Of a stretch of 64,000 nt of DNA, positions 16,850 through 25,294 are shown piece by piece. Each line of letters opens with the position of its first letter. Positions within the stretch are counted from its first letter, which is position 1. The notes under the pieces are model-generated. The model did no database searches. It was not told the origin of the DNA and saw only the letters and a list, made by a program, of their open reading frames with translations. The DNA is from CAZTPJ01 sp964614515. GTDB taxonomy: Bacteria; Planctomycetota; Phycisphaerae; Phycisphaerales; UBA1924. Where the stretch lies: assembly GCA_964614515.1 (NCBI GenBank), contig CAZTPJ010000010.1, positions 1 through 64,000 on the forward strand. The letters run 5' to 3'. The translations under genes and the position numbers were made by a program.

Positions 16850-17368
16850 TCAATCCGTCGGGAAACCCTCGCAGCGTGAGATAATCACCCGCTCCACCAG
16901 GTACTGACCCGACTCGTCCTTCCCGAACAACTCATTGGCCAACACGGTGAACTGCCGATTGAGCGTCCGCAGGTCAGGCTCCTTCAAGTGCGCATGATTC
17001 GCGCGGCGGATCACCTGGTTCGCTCGCTCCTTGATCTCCGCGGCACGGCGTTCAAGTTCCGCCTCCACGGCCGCGAGGTTCCTCGGACGCACCTTCAGGT
17101 GAACCTCCGTCTTCCAGACCCAGACCTTGCCGGTCTGCATGTTCTGGAAGATGTCATCGACGAAGAGCAGTTCAACATCCTCCTCGTTCCCAGCCTGTTC
17201 CAACCCCTCGAGTCCCTCGGCGCTGGTGGAAGAAGGACCGCCTGAGAACATGAAAACGACGGCCACGATGGCGATGGCTTCAATGACCATCGCGCCGCTG
17301 ACGAGGCCAATGAGTTTGACCGGCGACTTCTTCGCCGGTGCTTCCTGGGTTTCTGGTTCAGCGGACAT
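16850..17368 (-). CDS. fliL: Flagellar basal-body-associated protein FliL
   Basis: 172 residues. A Lys-rich N-terminus and one membrane helix (about 20-42, IGLVSGAMVIEAIAIVAVVF) are followed by a periplasmic domain ending RQFTVLANELFGKDESGQYL and VERVIISRCEGFPTD. This layout is that of FliL, which surrounds the stator. Sequence conservation is modest, so the call rests on topology plus position between flgE and fliN. ATG 17368 has GAGGAGGGACC upstream. Confidence 0.8.
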   Translation of the reverse strand: MSAEPETQEAPAKKSPVKLIGLVSGAMVIEAIAIVAVVFMFSGGPSSTSAEGLEGLEQAGNEEDVELLFVDDIFQNMQTGKVWVWKTEVHLKVRPRNLAAVEAELERRAAEIKERANQVIRRANHAHLKEPDLRTLNRQFTVLANELFGKDESGQYLVERVIISRCEGFPTD

Positions 17369-17543
17369 GGTCCCTCCTCGTGGTCCGAAACGTGTGTGAT
17401 CCCCGCGCGCACCCGATGCGCCGGTGCGCAGGGGCGTCCTGTGGGTTCATCGGCGCGCGTGGCGAAGCGTTGCACGCGCGATGCGTCGCGGCGGATCATC
17501 CGGACCGTCTGTGACGGTTGCGCCGCCCCACGTTCCGGCGCGA

Positions 17544-19301
17544 TTATCGGCCGATCACGAGCAACTGTTGCAGCAGTTCATCCGTCGTACGGATCACGCG
17601 CGACGAGGCCGAATAGCCCGTCGACGTCAGGATCATGTTGATGAACTCACGCCCAAGGTCCACGTTCGACTGCTCGAGCGAGCCGCTCACCAGTCGTCCC
17701 GCGTTGAGCGAGGCCGGGCTGAGCACCTCCGGTGGTCCCGAGTTTGATCCTTCGCGGAAGAAACTCCCGCTCTCGGCGATCAATCCGCCGGGATTGCGGA
17801 ACACGCCCAGCGCAACGCGGCCAAGCGGCTGCACCGTCGCGTTGCTGAACGATCCCAGAATCGTCCCATCGGCGTCGACGGAGTACTCTTCGAGCGTGCC
17901 GCTCTCGCGCCCGTCGCGGAACGTCGCGATCACCTGTGATTGTTGATCGGCCGTGGCCGTGAGTTGCCGATCGCCGTCGGCGAACTGGATCGCGAACGCC
18001 AGGGGAGTGACAGCGCCTGTGCCGGGGCGATCGATGGCGAGTTGGATCGGCTCGGTGTTGAGCAATCGTCCCTGGGTATCAAACGAGAGCAGTCCCGTGC
18101 CCAGGCGTCCGCCCACGTCGGCGTCGTCGATCGAATCGGCGTAATACCTCCACGTCGTGCCGATGCTCGAACTCGACTCATACACGAGCGTCAATCCGGC
18201 CGTCACCCGTGCGCCCAGCGAATCAAACACCTCATACACCGTTCGCACCGATTCACCATCCGCGCGTTGCACTTCGCTGGCCGCAAACGGCAGTCGCACC
18301 AGCGAGCCGGCCGCGTCGATCAATCGCAGCGCCGCGGCCGGCACATCCAGCGCGTTCGCCGCGCCCGTGTGCCCGGTAATGGCGATGGCGCCAGTCTCCG
18401 CGTCGAGCGCGGCGCCCGGCGTGCGTCCATCGGGATTCATGCCGCCGACATCGTGCAGGCTCAACGCATCGCGAAGGAACCCGAGCAGGTCAGCCACGGT
18501 CGTCCCTGCTTCGATCGCCAGCCTCGCTTCGGGAAGGATCGATCCGCCGCGCCGTGCGCCGGAGAGTTCAATCGACTGCCCGGCCGTGAAGAGCGACGTG
18601 CCCGACGCCGGCAGGTCCGGGTCTTCGATTTCCGTCAGCAGGCTCGTTTCTTCAAGGACATTGGGCGCGGTGGGCGGCGCTGTTGCGCCGGCGATGAGCC
18701 GGAAGCCCTGCGTCAGCGTCGCCATGAGCGAGATCAGCGAGCCGCGCGTCGCCACCTCACCGCTGGAGTTCAGGTTTCCCGCGAAGCGGACGTCAGTCGT
18801 CGCCGCGGCCGCCGCGCGAAGACCGAGCGGAATCGTCAGTTCGCTCAGCGCGCCCTCGGGAATCACAAAGTTTGCATCCGCCTGAAAACCCATGACTCGC
18901 GAGCCGTCAATCGCGACGAGATTGTTGTCCTGATCGACGCGAAACGCGCCGTTGCGCGTATACACACGCTCATCCCCACGCTGCGCAATAAAGAAGCCGG
19001 CACCGTCGATCGCCATGTCGCGCGAATCACCCGTGACGGCCAAACTTCCCTGCGAAAAGTTCCGCAGCGTTCCGCTCGCGGCGACGCCAAGTCCGACCTG
19101 ATACGGGTTCACGCCGCCGGTGTCCTCGGCCGGCGCGGAGCCGGGGTGCAAGCTGCGTTGAAGCGACGTGCTGAACTCCAGGCGCGACGACTTGTAGGCC
19201 GTGGTGTTCACGTTCGCCACGTTGTTGCCGAGAACTTCAAGGTTGCGCGAATGGGCCGAGAGGCCCGAGAGCGCCGTCAAGAGCGATGTCGTTGATGCCA
19301 T
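17544..19301 (-). CDS. flgE: Flagellar hook protein FlgE
   Basis: 585 residues from ATG 19301 (GGGAG upstream). The N-terminal rod/hook motif is LSGLSAHSRNLEVLGNNVAN followed by VNTTAYKSSRLEF; the FlgE-type GTLRNFSQGSLAVTGDSRDM and AIDGAGFFIAQRG follow. The C-terminus has NAGRLVSGSLEQSNVDLGRE and FINMILTSTGYSASSRVIRT. It is longer than the 400 residues of E. coli FlgE, with a large variable central domain (about 170-430). FlgE polymerises into the hook, with FlgD as cap. Confidence 0.94.
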   Translation of the reverse strand: MASTTSLLTALSGLSAHSRNLEVLGNNVANVNTTAYKSSRLEFSTSLQRSLHPGSAPAEDTGGVNPYQVGLGVAASGTLRNFSQGSLAVTGDSRDMAIDGAGFFIAQRGDERVYTRNGAFRVDQDNNLVAIDGSRVMGFQADANFVIPEGALSELTIPLGLRAAAAATTDVRFAGNLNSSGEVATRGSLISLMATLTQGFRLIAGATAPPTAPNVLEETSLLTEIEDPDLPASGTSLFTAGQSIELSGARRGGSILPEARLAIEAGTTVADLLGFLRDALSLHDVGGMNPDGRTPGAALDAETGAIAITGHTGAANALDVPAAALRLIDAAGSLVRLPFAASEVQRADGESVRTVYEVFDSLGARVTAGLTLVYESSSSIGTTWRYYADSIDDADVGGRLGTGLLSFDTQGRLLNTEPIQLAIDRPGTGAVTPLAFAIQFADGDRQLTATADQQSQVIATFRDGRESGTLEEYSVDADGTILGSFSNATVQPLGRVALGVFRNPGGLIAESGSFFREGSNSGPPEVLSPASLNAGRLVSGSLEQSNVDLGREFINMILTSTGYSASSRVIRTTDELLQQLLVIGR

Positions 19302-19323
19302 GCGAAACTCCCGTGTTCGTGCC

Positions 19324-19389
19324 ACTGGCGGTTCATTCGCCAGTGCTTCTCATCTCTCTCCGACTCACTGGCGGGCAAGCCGCCCGTGG
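19324..19389. repeat. Pair of R4 palindromes upstream of flgE
   Basis: ACTGGCGGTTCATTCGCCAGT (19324-19344; arms ACTGGCG/CGCCAGT) and a second ACTGGCGGG..CCCGT palindrome (19367-19389) lie in the 123-bp gap between the TIGR02530-like gene and flgE. The same pair of words is found inside the kinase gene at 31145-31213. Confidence 0.75.
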
Positions 19390-19424
19390 CACATTCCCTC
19401 TTTCATTCGAGGCACTCCGCTCAC

Positions 19425-19895
19425 TCAACTCCTTGCCAGCGCGCGAACCAGCGAGGGATTCAGTTCCGCCATCGACGGCGTTGGCGGACCCACGCCCGAC
19501 GCGGATTCACCCGTCGCGCCCGGCGCGATCACCATCGTGTCGATGCCCGTCAGCACGCCCGGCGCACTCGCCGACATCGTCCCGACGATCTGCCGATTCA
19601 ACACGTCGATCGTCAGCGCCTGCCCATCGATCAACACCAAGGCCTTGACCGCGCCCGACGCTTCGGCCTGGTCCGTTGCCGCCGCCACTCGCGCCAACTG
19701 CTCCGCGCTGAGATCCGACGTCACCTCTCGCCCGAACGTCACCGGGCGATGCGTCTGAATCCCCCCCCCCCCACGCGCTCGTGCAAGCAGATCGCCGAAC
19801 GATGCCGACCCGACATCGAAGGGCCGCGATGCGCCCCTGGCGTCCTGCGCACGACCGACAGGCGATACATGCAGGCGTTCAACAGGCGTACTCAT
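19425..19895 (-). CDS. Flagellar operon protein (TIGR02530-like)
   Basis: 156 residues. The conserved core is about 80-110: ALVLIDGQALTIDVLNRQIV, matching the pattern of the small 'flagellar operon protein' found beside flgD and flgE in Firmicutes, spirochaetes and planctomycetes. The role is unknown but the link to hook assembly is constant. The start overlaps the flgD stop (ATGA). A run of twelve C (19761-19772) encodes GGGG in the N-terminal third, the longest in-gene homopolymer in the window. The present length keeps the frame open. Confidence 0.75.
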   Translation of the reverse strand: MSTPVERLHVSPVGRAQDARGASRPFDVGSASFGDLLARARGGGGIQTHRPVTFGREVTSDLSAEQLARVAAATDQAEASGAVKALVLIDGQALTIDVLNRQIVGTMSASAPGVLTGIDTMVIAPGATGESASGVGPPTPSMAELNPSLVRALARS

Positions 19896-20335
19896 TGTCC
19901 GGATCCTCCCGTAGCGGGCGCGGTGACGGGTTCAATGCGATCCAGCGAGGTCATCGCGACCCGACGACCGGAATCAAGCGTGAGCACGACGCCCTCGGCC
20001 GTGCGCGACACCGATTCAACCAGGCCCACGGCTCGCGCCCCATCCTCCGCGAGACCGCTGACGGCCTTGCCGATCAGGCCCGCAGCCGAGGCAAGTTCGT
20101 TCTGCGACACGATGGTCTGAAGGCGATCCCCAAGTTGCATGTCGGATTGGATCGACCGCAGGCTTGAGAGTTGCTCCAGCAGCGCGCCGCTGTCATTGGG
20201 CGAGAGCGGATCCTGGTTGGAGAGTTCCGTGAAGATGATGCGGCTGAAGTCCTCGGCCGTCATCTCCGCGAAGCGATTCCCCGACGCGCCGGTGGGCAGA
20301 CTCGATCCCGCGCTGATTCCTGCGAGCGATGCCAT
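19892..20335 (-). CDS. flgD: Flagellar hook assembly scaffold FlgD
   Basis: 147 residues from ATG 20335 (AGGAGG upstream). The conserved N-terminal segment MTAEDFSRIIFTELSNQDPL is followed by NDSGALLEQLSSLRSIQSDM, then a region with ELASAAGLIGKAVSGL. The protein is the short type, like that of Bacillus, with little of the Ig/tudor domains of enteric FlgD. It caps the growing hook. The next gene downstream starts inside its stop codon. Confidence 0.9.
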   Translation of the reverse strand: MASLAGISAGSSLPTGASGNRFAEMTAEDFSRIIFTELSNQDPLSPNDSGALLEQLSSLRSIQSDMQLGDRLQTIVSQNELASAAGLIGKAVSGLAEDGARAVGLVESVSRTAEGVVLTLDSGRRVAMTSLDRIEPVTAPATGGSGQ

Positions 20336-20404
20336 GCAACAACCTCCTGACGTGCAGGTCCGCGGGCTTCGATGGCCGCGCAACCTATCACGCCGTCATT
20401 CACG

Positions 20405-21823
20405 TCACGCCACGGCATCCAGCCGCAACGTCACCACTGATGAGTCAAGGCTCGCCTCCGCGCGCCAGATTCCTCGCGGCGCTCCGGCCGCAATCAGATC
20501 AACGGGATCCCAGGCCTCCGACCGATCCCCGCGCTTCGCCGATCCATCGGCATGTCGCGCTTCCCCGCGCGATCCCCGCTTCTCCGAAGCGGACTCCTCC
20601 GGCGTACCCCGCTTCTCCGAAGCGGCATCTTCCTGCGGTCCCCGCTTCTCCGAAGCGGCCTCGCTTGGTGTACCACGCTTCTCCGAAGCGTGTTCCAACC
20701 CCTGTCGCCTCTCCGAGGCGCTCTCATCCCCCCCCCTTTCGGATCCTGGTTCCCTTCCGGCCTGCGACGCCGAAGGTTCTGGGGAACCTCTCACCGGATC
20801 GTGCATGGCCGTCCCTGGCCTCTGCGCGACCTCGAGTCGATCCACCGAGAGTCCGCGCGCTTCGAGCGCGGACTTCAGTGACCCGACACCCTCAGTCAGC
20901 AAGCGGCGTGCCGATTCCGACGACGCCTCAATCTTCGCCCGCACAATCCCATCACGCATCTCCACACGCACATGCACCGTGCCAAGCGACTCAGGCGTCA
21001 ATCGCAGCGTGACATGCCCCCCACCACGCGTCAAGAGGCCAGCCATTCCTCGATTCACCTGCCGTGCCACGGCCTCGGCATCAGACTGCCCATGCGATGA
21101 ACGCGCAGGCGATGATGATGTTCGCCACACGCTCGATTCCACGCGCGACGGCGCGGAAACCGCGCCCACACGCGCGGCCGATGCGCCCCCCGGCGCCATG
21201 ATGCGCATGCCCGCTTCACCCCGCGCAGGCGTGGAAGCGGTCGCGCTTTGCGCTGACGCGCCGGCCGTCGCGCCCGCGGCCGTATTGACGGGTGAATGGC
21301 CCGATTCAACGCTTGATGACGCGACATGCGATGGCGCTGTGGCGTGTGCGGGTCCACGGGTCGCTGATGTGCCCGTTGGCGACTGTGACTCAGCGCGCAC
21401 TTGCCCGCGTGGCGGCGTGTCGATGGCCGCACGGCCAGTGTCCGTCCGAGGCTCAGCGCTGCGTTCGTTTCGCCCAGCGCCATCACCGCGCACTCGTTCC
21501 GCACCCGGTTCACGCGACTCGGTCGGACCTGGTTCGCCCCGAGTGGCCATCTCCTCCACGGCCAGATCGGTCAGACCCTTTATCCCGGACTGCCGCTGAC
21601 CCGCGATCGCTCGCCACTCGCGAGGTTCAATCCCCTGGTTCGATCCACCGACCAGTCCAAGCACGACGCCTTGCGCCACGCCGGGACGTGCGGCCGCACG
21701 CATCGCCACATGCATACCCAGATGTTGCTCAAAGTCCGCATCAACGTTGTCGGAGTGCGGGCGCGAATCCTGCGCTGGGTTTGGTGTTCGTTGCGCGATG
21801 CCTTCAACCCGAGCCACGCTCAT
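20405..21823 (-). CDS. fliK: Flagellar hook-length control protein FliK
   Basis: 472 residues from ATG 21823 (GGAGG upstream), overlapping the previous gene by 20 nt. The long N-terminal part is Ala/Ser/Pro/Arg-rich and disordered, as in other FliK proteins. The C-terminal switch domain (about 275-350) has HVTLRLTPESLGTVHVRVEM, RDGIVRAKIEASSESARRLL and LKSALEARGLSVDRLEV. After it comes an unusual tail with four 11-residue repeats containing ASEKRG (about 377-417), coded by 33-bp tandem repeats, then a short hydrophobic end. FliK measures the hook and switches FlhB specificity. A C9 run (20728-20736) lies just before the repeats. Confidence 0.88.
   Translation of the reverse strand: MSVARVEGIAQRTPNPAQDSRPHSDNVDADFEQHLGMHVAMRAAARPGVAQGVVLGLVGGSNQGIEPREWRAIAGQRQSGIKGLTDLAVEEMATRGEPGPTESREPGAERVRGDGAGRNERSAEPRTDTGRAAIDTPPRGQVRAESQSPTGTSATRGPAHATAPSHVASSSVESGHSPVNTAAGATAGASAQSATASTPARGEAGMRIMAPGGASAARVGAVSAPSRVESSVWRTSSSPARSSHGQSDAEAVARQVNRGMAGLLTRGGGHVTLRLTPESLGTVHVRVEMRDGIVRAKIEASSESARRLLTEGVGSLKSALEARGLSVDRLEVAQRPGTAMHDPVRGSPEPSASQAGREPGSERGGDESASERRQGLEHASEKRGTPSEAASEKRGPQEDAASEKRGTPEESASEKRGSRGEARHADGSAKRGDRSEAWDPVDLIAAGAPRGIWRAEASLDSSVVTLRLDAVA
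20578..20697. repeat. 33-bp tandem repeat inside fliK, four units
   Basis: Units start at 20578, 20611, 20644 and 20677, each with GCTTCTCCGAAGC, a small palindrome (GCTTC/GAAGC). They encode ASEKRG plus five variable residues. The conserved half of each unit is nearly identical at the DNA level while the other half varies. Confidence 0.9.
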
Positions 21824-22532
21824 TGCCAGCCTCCGCGGTTCTCGACGGCACGCCGAGGTTCCGTAGACGCTCAAGCAAATCGGCTGCCAACGCCGCGTCG
21901 GACTTGATGAACTCCGACACGATTCGCGACCGCGTTCGTTCATCCATGGCGTCCAGATACGCGACGACGAGCGTGGTGCCATCGGGCTGATTCGCCGCCG
22001 CCGGAGCCGCCATCAGCCCGCGCATCGTCGCCGCCGCGTCCGCTGGACGAAGCGATTGATACGTCGCCAGCGCCTTCTTGAACTGCTCGCTGCCGCGCAG
22101 GTCGATCAGCCGCTGATTCTCCTGCGCTGCGGCCAGCACTTCCGCGGCGAACGCCGCGCGGTCCCGCTCCAGCGCCTCACGCTCGCGAGCGAGGAAGGCT
22201 TGCAGATCCTGCACTTCTCGCCGTAGACGCTCAAGACGCTGCTGATCCACTTCGGCTGTTTCGATCCGGAGATTCAGCAGGTCAGAGGCTGTCACGGGTT
22301 CGCGCTGGAGTTTCGCGGCCGTTTCCTCCGCTTTGCGACGTTCCTCTTCGGCTTTGGCCTCGGCTTCGAGTCGCGCGGTCTCGAGGGTGATCGGCTCGGT
22401 AAGCATCGCGCGGATCTTTGCGACGCGCCCCGCGTCGAGGCGATCCGACGTCACAAGCCACCCGAAAGCCGCGACGATCACCAGCAGATTCGCCATCGCC
22501 ATCACGCACAGCACCGTCCAGAGCAGTTTCAT
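21804..22532 (-). CDS. MotE/MgtE-N-like flagellar protein
   Basis: 242 residues. An N-terminal membrane helix (about 5-27) is followed by a long charged coiled coil (about 45-150, with EAEAKAEEERRKAEETAAKL), then a C-terminal helical domain, YQSLRPADAAATMRGLM and YLDAMDERTRSRIVSEFIKS, that resembles the MgtE intracellular N domain. This architecture is that of MotE, a periplasmic chaperone of MotC in Rhizobium, and of similar genes beside fliJ and fliK. The start overlaps the fliJ stop (ATGA). The exact role here is inferred. Confidence 0.75.
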   Translation of the reverse strand: MKLLWTVLCVMAMANLLVIVAAFGWLVTSDRLDAGRVAKIRAMLTEPITLETARLEAEAKAEEERRKAEETAAKLQREPVTASDLLNLRIETAEVDQQRLERLRREVQDLQAFLAREREALERDRAAFAAEVLAAAQENQRLIDLRGSEQFKKALATYQSLRPADAAATMRGLMAAPAAANQPDGTTLVVAYLDAMDERTRSRIVSEFIKSDAALAADLLERLRNLGVPSRTAEAGNERGSG

Positions 22533-22999
22533 GCGTCAGCCTCCAGGCTGGCCGTGGCGGTTTGCGCCGCCTTGGCCGTCACCATGTCATCAACGTGCAT
22601 CGCTTCAGCGCGCGCCTGATCATGTCGCCATGCTTCTTTCGCGCGATCGCGCAGCAGTTCCATCGCCCGCCGCCGCATCGCCGCCTCCGCCAGTCTCACT
22701 CGCGCCTGTTCCTGCCGCGCCGCGATGCCCGACAGCGCCACCCCCTCACGCTCGATCCGCGCCGCGATGGCGATCGACGCCATCGACTGACGGCAGATCG
22801 CCTCCGCGCTGACGCCGCCAGCGGTGACAAGCCCACGCGCCGCCTCACGCTCCATCTGAAACAAGCGCTGCAGGCGAACGACTCGATCCTCACACGCCAG
22901 ACGTTCGCGCTGCACCGCCGCCATCGCGCCCTGCGCATCACGCTCCGCAAGTTCGCGCTGGCGAAGCACCGCCGCGAGCCTGAACACAAACTTCGCCAT
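22529..22999 (-). CDS. fliJ: Flagellar export protein FliJ
   Basis: 156 residues, almost all a two-helix coiled coil rich in Arg, Ala, Gln and Glu, opening KFVFRLAAVLRQRELAERDA, which is the usual FliJ start. The ATG at 22999 sits in the fliI stop (TGATG). FliJ links the FliI ATPase ring to FlhA. The call rests on this architecture and the fliI neighbour. Confidence 0.85.
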   Translation of the reverse strand: MAKFVFRLAAVLRQRELAERDAQGAMAAVQRERLACEDRVVRLQRLFQMEREAARGLVTAGGVSAEAICRQSMASIAIAARIEREGVALSGIAARQEQARVRLAEAAMRRRAMELLRDRAKEAWRHDQARAEAMHVDDMVTAKAAQTATASLEADA

Positions 23000-24378
23000 C
23001 ACGCGACCTTCCTCTCGCGCTTTCGCGCCAGCAGCGCTTCGCCGGCTTCGAACGCGAGTTTCACAAGCGAGTCGCGAGCCGGGGCAAAGGCCACGGCCTC
23101 GTCGGCACGCTGCGTCAACAGTTCATCAATGCGCGGCTGAAACTCGATCGCCACGTCGCTCTCCGCGCTGGCGCCCCGCGCATACGCCCCGATCTGCACG
23201 AGTTCCTCAACGCTTCGATATGCGGCCATCAGCCGCACGACCTGTCGTCGTGCCTCGGTATGCGCCGCATCCGACACGGCATCGGCCACGCGCGAAATCG
23301 AATCCAGCACGTCGATCGCCGGATAGTGCGCCCGATGTGCCAGTTTGCGTGAGAGCATCACGTGGCCATCGAGAATCCCGCGCACGGCATCCGCCACCGG
23401 CTCGGTCATGTCGTCGCCCTCGACGAGGATCGTGTACAGACCCGTGATGGATCCGCCGCGAGGCCCACCATCGCGATCCGCAACCGCGCCGGCACGTTCA
23501 AGCAACTGCGACAAGCCCGCGAACACGCTCGGCGTGTATCCGCGCGTCGCGGGTGGCTCCCCAAGGGACAATCCAATCAGACGCAGCGCCTGCGCAAAGC
23601 GCGTCGCGGAGTCCATCATCAACAGCACATCCGCGCCCTGATCCCGAAAGTGTTCCGCGGCCGCACACGCCGACAACGCCGCCCGTACACGCATCAACGG
23701 CGACTCATCGCCCGTTGACACAACGACGATGGATCGCTTGAGGCCCTCGTCGCCGAGGCAATGCTCAATGAACTCGCCAACCTCGCGTCCGCGTTCGCCG
23801 ACGAGCGCGATCACGTTGATATCCGCGGAAGATCGCCGCGCGATCTGCCCGAGCAGCGTGGACTTCCCCACGCCCGGCCCGGCGAAGATGCCCACGCGCT
23901 GACCCTTGCCCACGGGCATCATCAGGTCAATCGCGCGAACGCCCGTGCGCATCGGTTCGATGATCGGACGCCGCGTGAGCGATGCGATCGGCGCGGCGTG
24001 GAGCGGCGCCTCCACCGCCCCATCGATTCGCCCCTTGCCATCGATCGCCCGCCCAAGTCCATCCACGCATCGACCCAGCAGCGCCGCGCCCGCCAATGCC
24101 GTCTGCGCCACGCGCTCACCGATCACCGCATCGCCCGCGCAGATGCCCACGCTCTGGCCCAACAGCATCACCACCGCCTGTGCACCGCTGAACCCGATGA
24201 TCTCGCCCTCGCTCATGCGCGGCGAACCACCAGGCGCGGAGCGAATCACCACGCGCGTCCCCACCGGCAGCGGCATGTCCTCCACCGCCACGATCAACCC
24301 GCGCACGCCGCACACCACACCCGTCACCCGCATCGGCTGCACACGCTCAATCGCTTCGATGGCCGTCGTCAGCGCCAT
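22999..24378 (-). CDS. fliI: Flagellum-specific export ATPase FliI
   Basis: 459 residues. An F1-beta-like N-terminal domain precedes the catalytic core: Walker A AGPGVGKST (166-174), VIALVGERGREVGEFIEHCL, Walker B-like ADVLLMMDSATRFAQALRLI, and RGYTPSVFAGLSQLLERAG. The C-terminus carries the usual SLVKLAFEAGEALL region. FliI energises loading of export substrates with FliH and FliJ. It overlaps the fliH stop and the fliJ start by one base each. Confidence 0.95.
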   Translation of the reverse strand: MALTTAIEAIERVQPMRVTGVVCGVRGLIVAVEDMPLPVGTRVVIRSAPGGSPRMSEGEIIGFSGAQAVVMLLGQSVGICAGDAVIGERVAQTALAGAALLGRCVDGLGRAIDGKGRIDGAVEAPLHAAPIASLTRRPIIEPMRTGVRAIDLMMPVGKGQRVGIFAGPGVGKSTLLGQIARRSSADINVIALVGERGREVGEFIEHCLGDEGLKRSIVVVSTGDESPLMRVRAALSACAAAEHFRDQGADVLLMMDSATRFAQALRLIGLSLGEPPATRGYTPSVFAGLSQLLERAGAVADRDGGPRGGSITGLYTILVEGDDMTEPVADAVRGILDGHVMLSRKLAHRAHYPAIDVLDSISRVADAVSDAAHTEARRQVVRLMAAYRSVEELVQIGAYARGASAESDVAIEFQPRIDELLTQRADEAVAFAPARDSLVKLAFEAGEALLARKRERKVA

Positions 24379-25169
24379 CAGGACCCCTCCGTGCGATGGC
24401 CATCATCCACGACATCGGGTGATTCGCTGCCCGTTGACTGACTCGACGGCGTGAGCGCGGCCGCGTGTCGCCCGTCGGGGAGCAGGGCTTCGACGAGGCG
24501 GTCGAGTTGCGTGTCGATGGACGCATCGATCTCCCCCCCCCTGTCGCCGCGCACGACGCACGATCCGCGCGACAGCGACGCATCCAACACCACCTCCGCG
24601 TGCTTCGCGTTGACCAGTCGCGACAAGAGCGAGGGGAGCGCCTCGCGCGCGGCCGGCTCATCGTCCGGATGCACCGCGATCGTCACGCGCGTTGGGCGAC
24701 CGAGCATCGCGAGGGCCGCGGCCATCTGCCGCGACACCACGTCGGCGTCGAGTTCCACCGTGCGCTTCACGACCTTGCTGGCAATGGCCGCGGCCAGGCG
24801 CAGCACGTCGCGCAAGGCCCCTGCCATGAGCGACTCCCGCGCGGCCTCGTGCGCTTCGAGCGACCGCGTCCACGCCGCATCAAGTTCCGTCAGCCGCGCT
24901 CGATGCTCCTGCATCGCGGCGGCGGCGCCATCAGCACGGCCTCGCGTCAGCCCATCGGCGTATCCCGCGTCATATCCGGCCTTGCGGGCCTCTTCGGTGA
25001 CGGCTTCGAGGATGCGCGTGCGTTCCGCCCGGGCCTCGGTGATGATCTGCTGCGCCTGGCGCTTCGCGTCCGCGCGAAGCGCTTCACCCTGCCGCGCGAG
25101 ATCGCCAAGATCAAGCACGATCGCCTCGCGCGCCAACGCCCCGGCCTCGACATGACGGATCACCGGCAT
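24378..25169 (-). CDS. fliH: Flagellar assembly protein FliH
   Basis: 263 residues. The N-terminal half is a coiled coil with AKRQAQQIITEARAERTRIL and GYDAGYADGLTRGRADG, the Gly-rich pattern typical of FliH. The C-terminal domain (about 110-235) has LAAAIASKVVKRTVELDADV and RVTIAVHPDD, like V/F-type stator subunit E. FliH holds FliI at the C-ring through FliN. A C9 run (24533-24541) encodes Gly residues in RGDRGGEID near the end of the domain. Confidence 0.88.
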   Translation of the reverse strand: MPVIRHVEAGALAREAIVLDLGDLARQGEALRADAKRQAQQIITEARAERTRILEAVTEEARKAGYDAGYADGLTRGRADGAAAAMQEHRARLTELDAAWTRSLEAHEAARESLMAGALRDVLRLAAAIASKVVKRTVELDADVVSRQMAAALAMLGRPTRVTIAVHPDDEPAAREALPSLLSRLVNAKHAEVVLDASLSRGSCVVRGDRGGEIDASIDTQLDRLVEALLPDGRHAAALTPSSQSTGSESPDVVDDGHRTEGS

Positions 25170-25250
25170 TCCCGCGTCACCCCTTCTTCAGGCCGCCCAC
25201 GAATGTACCACCGACCCCGAATGGGCCACCCTCGCGGGCGGTGCTTCACA

Positions 25251-25277
25251 CGCACAGGCCAGACGCCTGTGCCACCG
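25251..25277. repeat. Dispersed palindrome, family R3
   Basis: CGCACAGGCCAGACGCCTGTGCC lies in the 125-bp gap between fliG and fliH (arms CACAGGC/GCCTGTG). A second, weaker palindrome (CACCCTCGCGGGCGGTG) lies just before it. Confidence 0.65.
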
Positions 25278-25294
25278 ATCGTCCAGCACCCACA

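Noticed and set aside
17540..17560. Sigma-28 -10 element GCCGATAA on the - strand
   Set aside because: The match is the last codons and stop of flgE, and no TAAA-type -35 lies 15 nt upstream.
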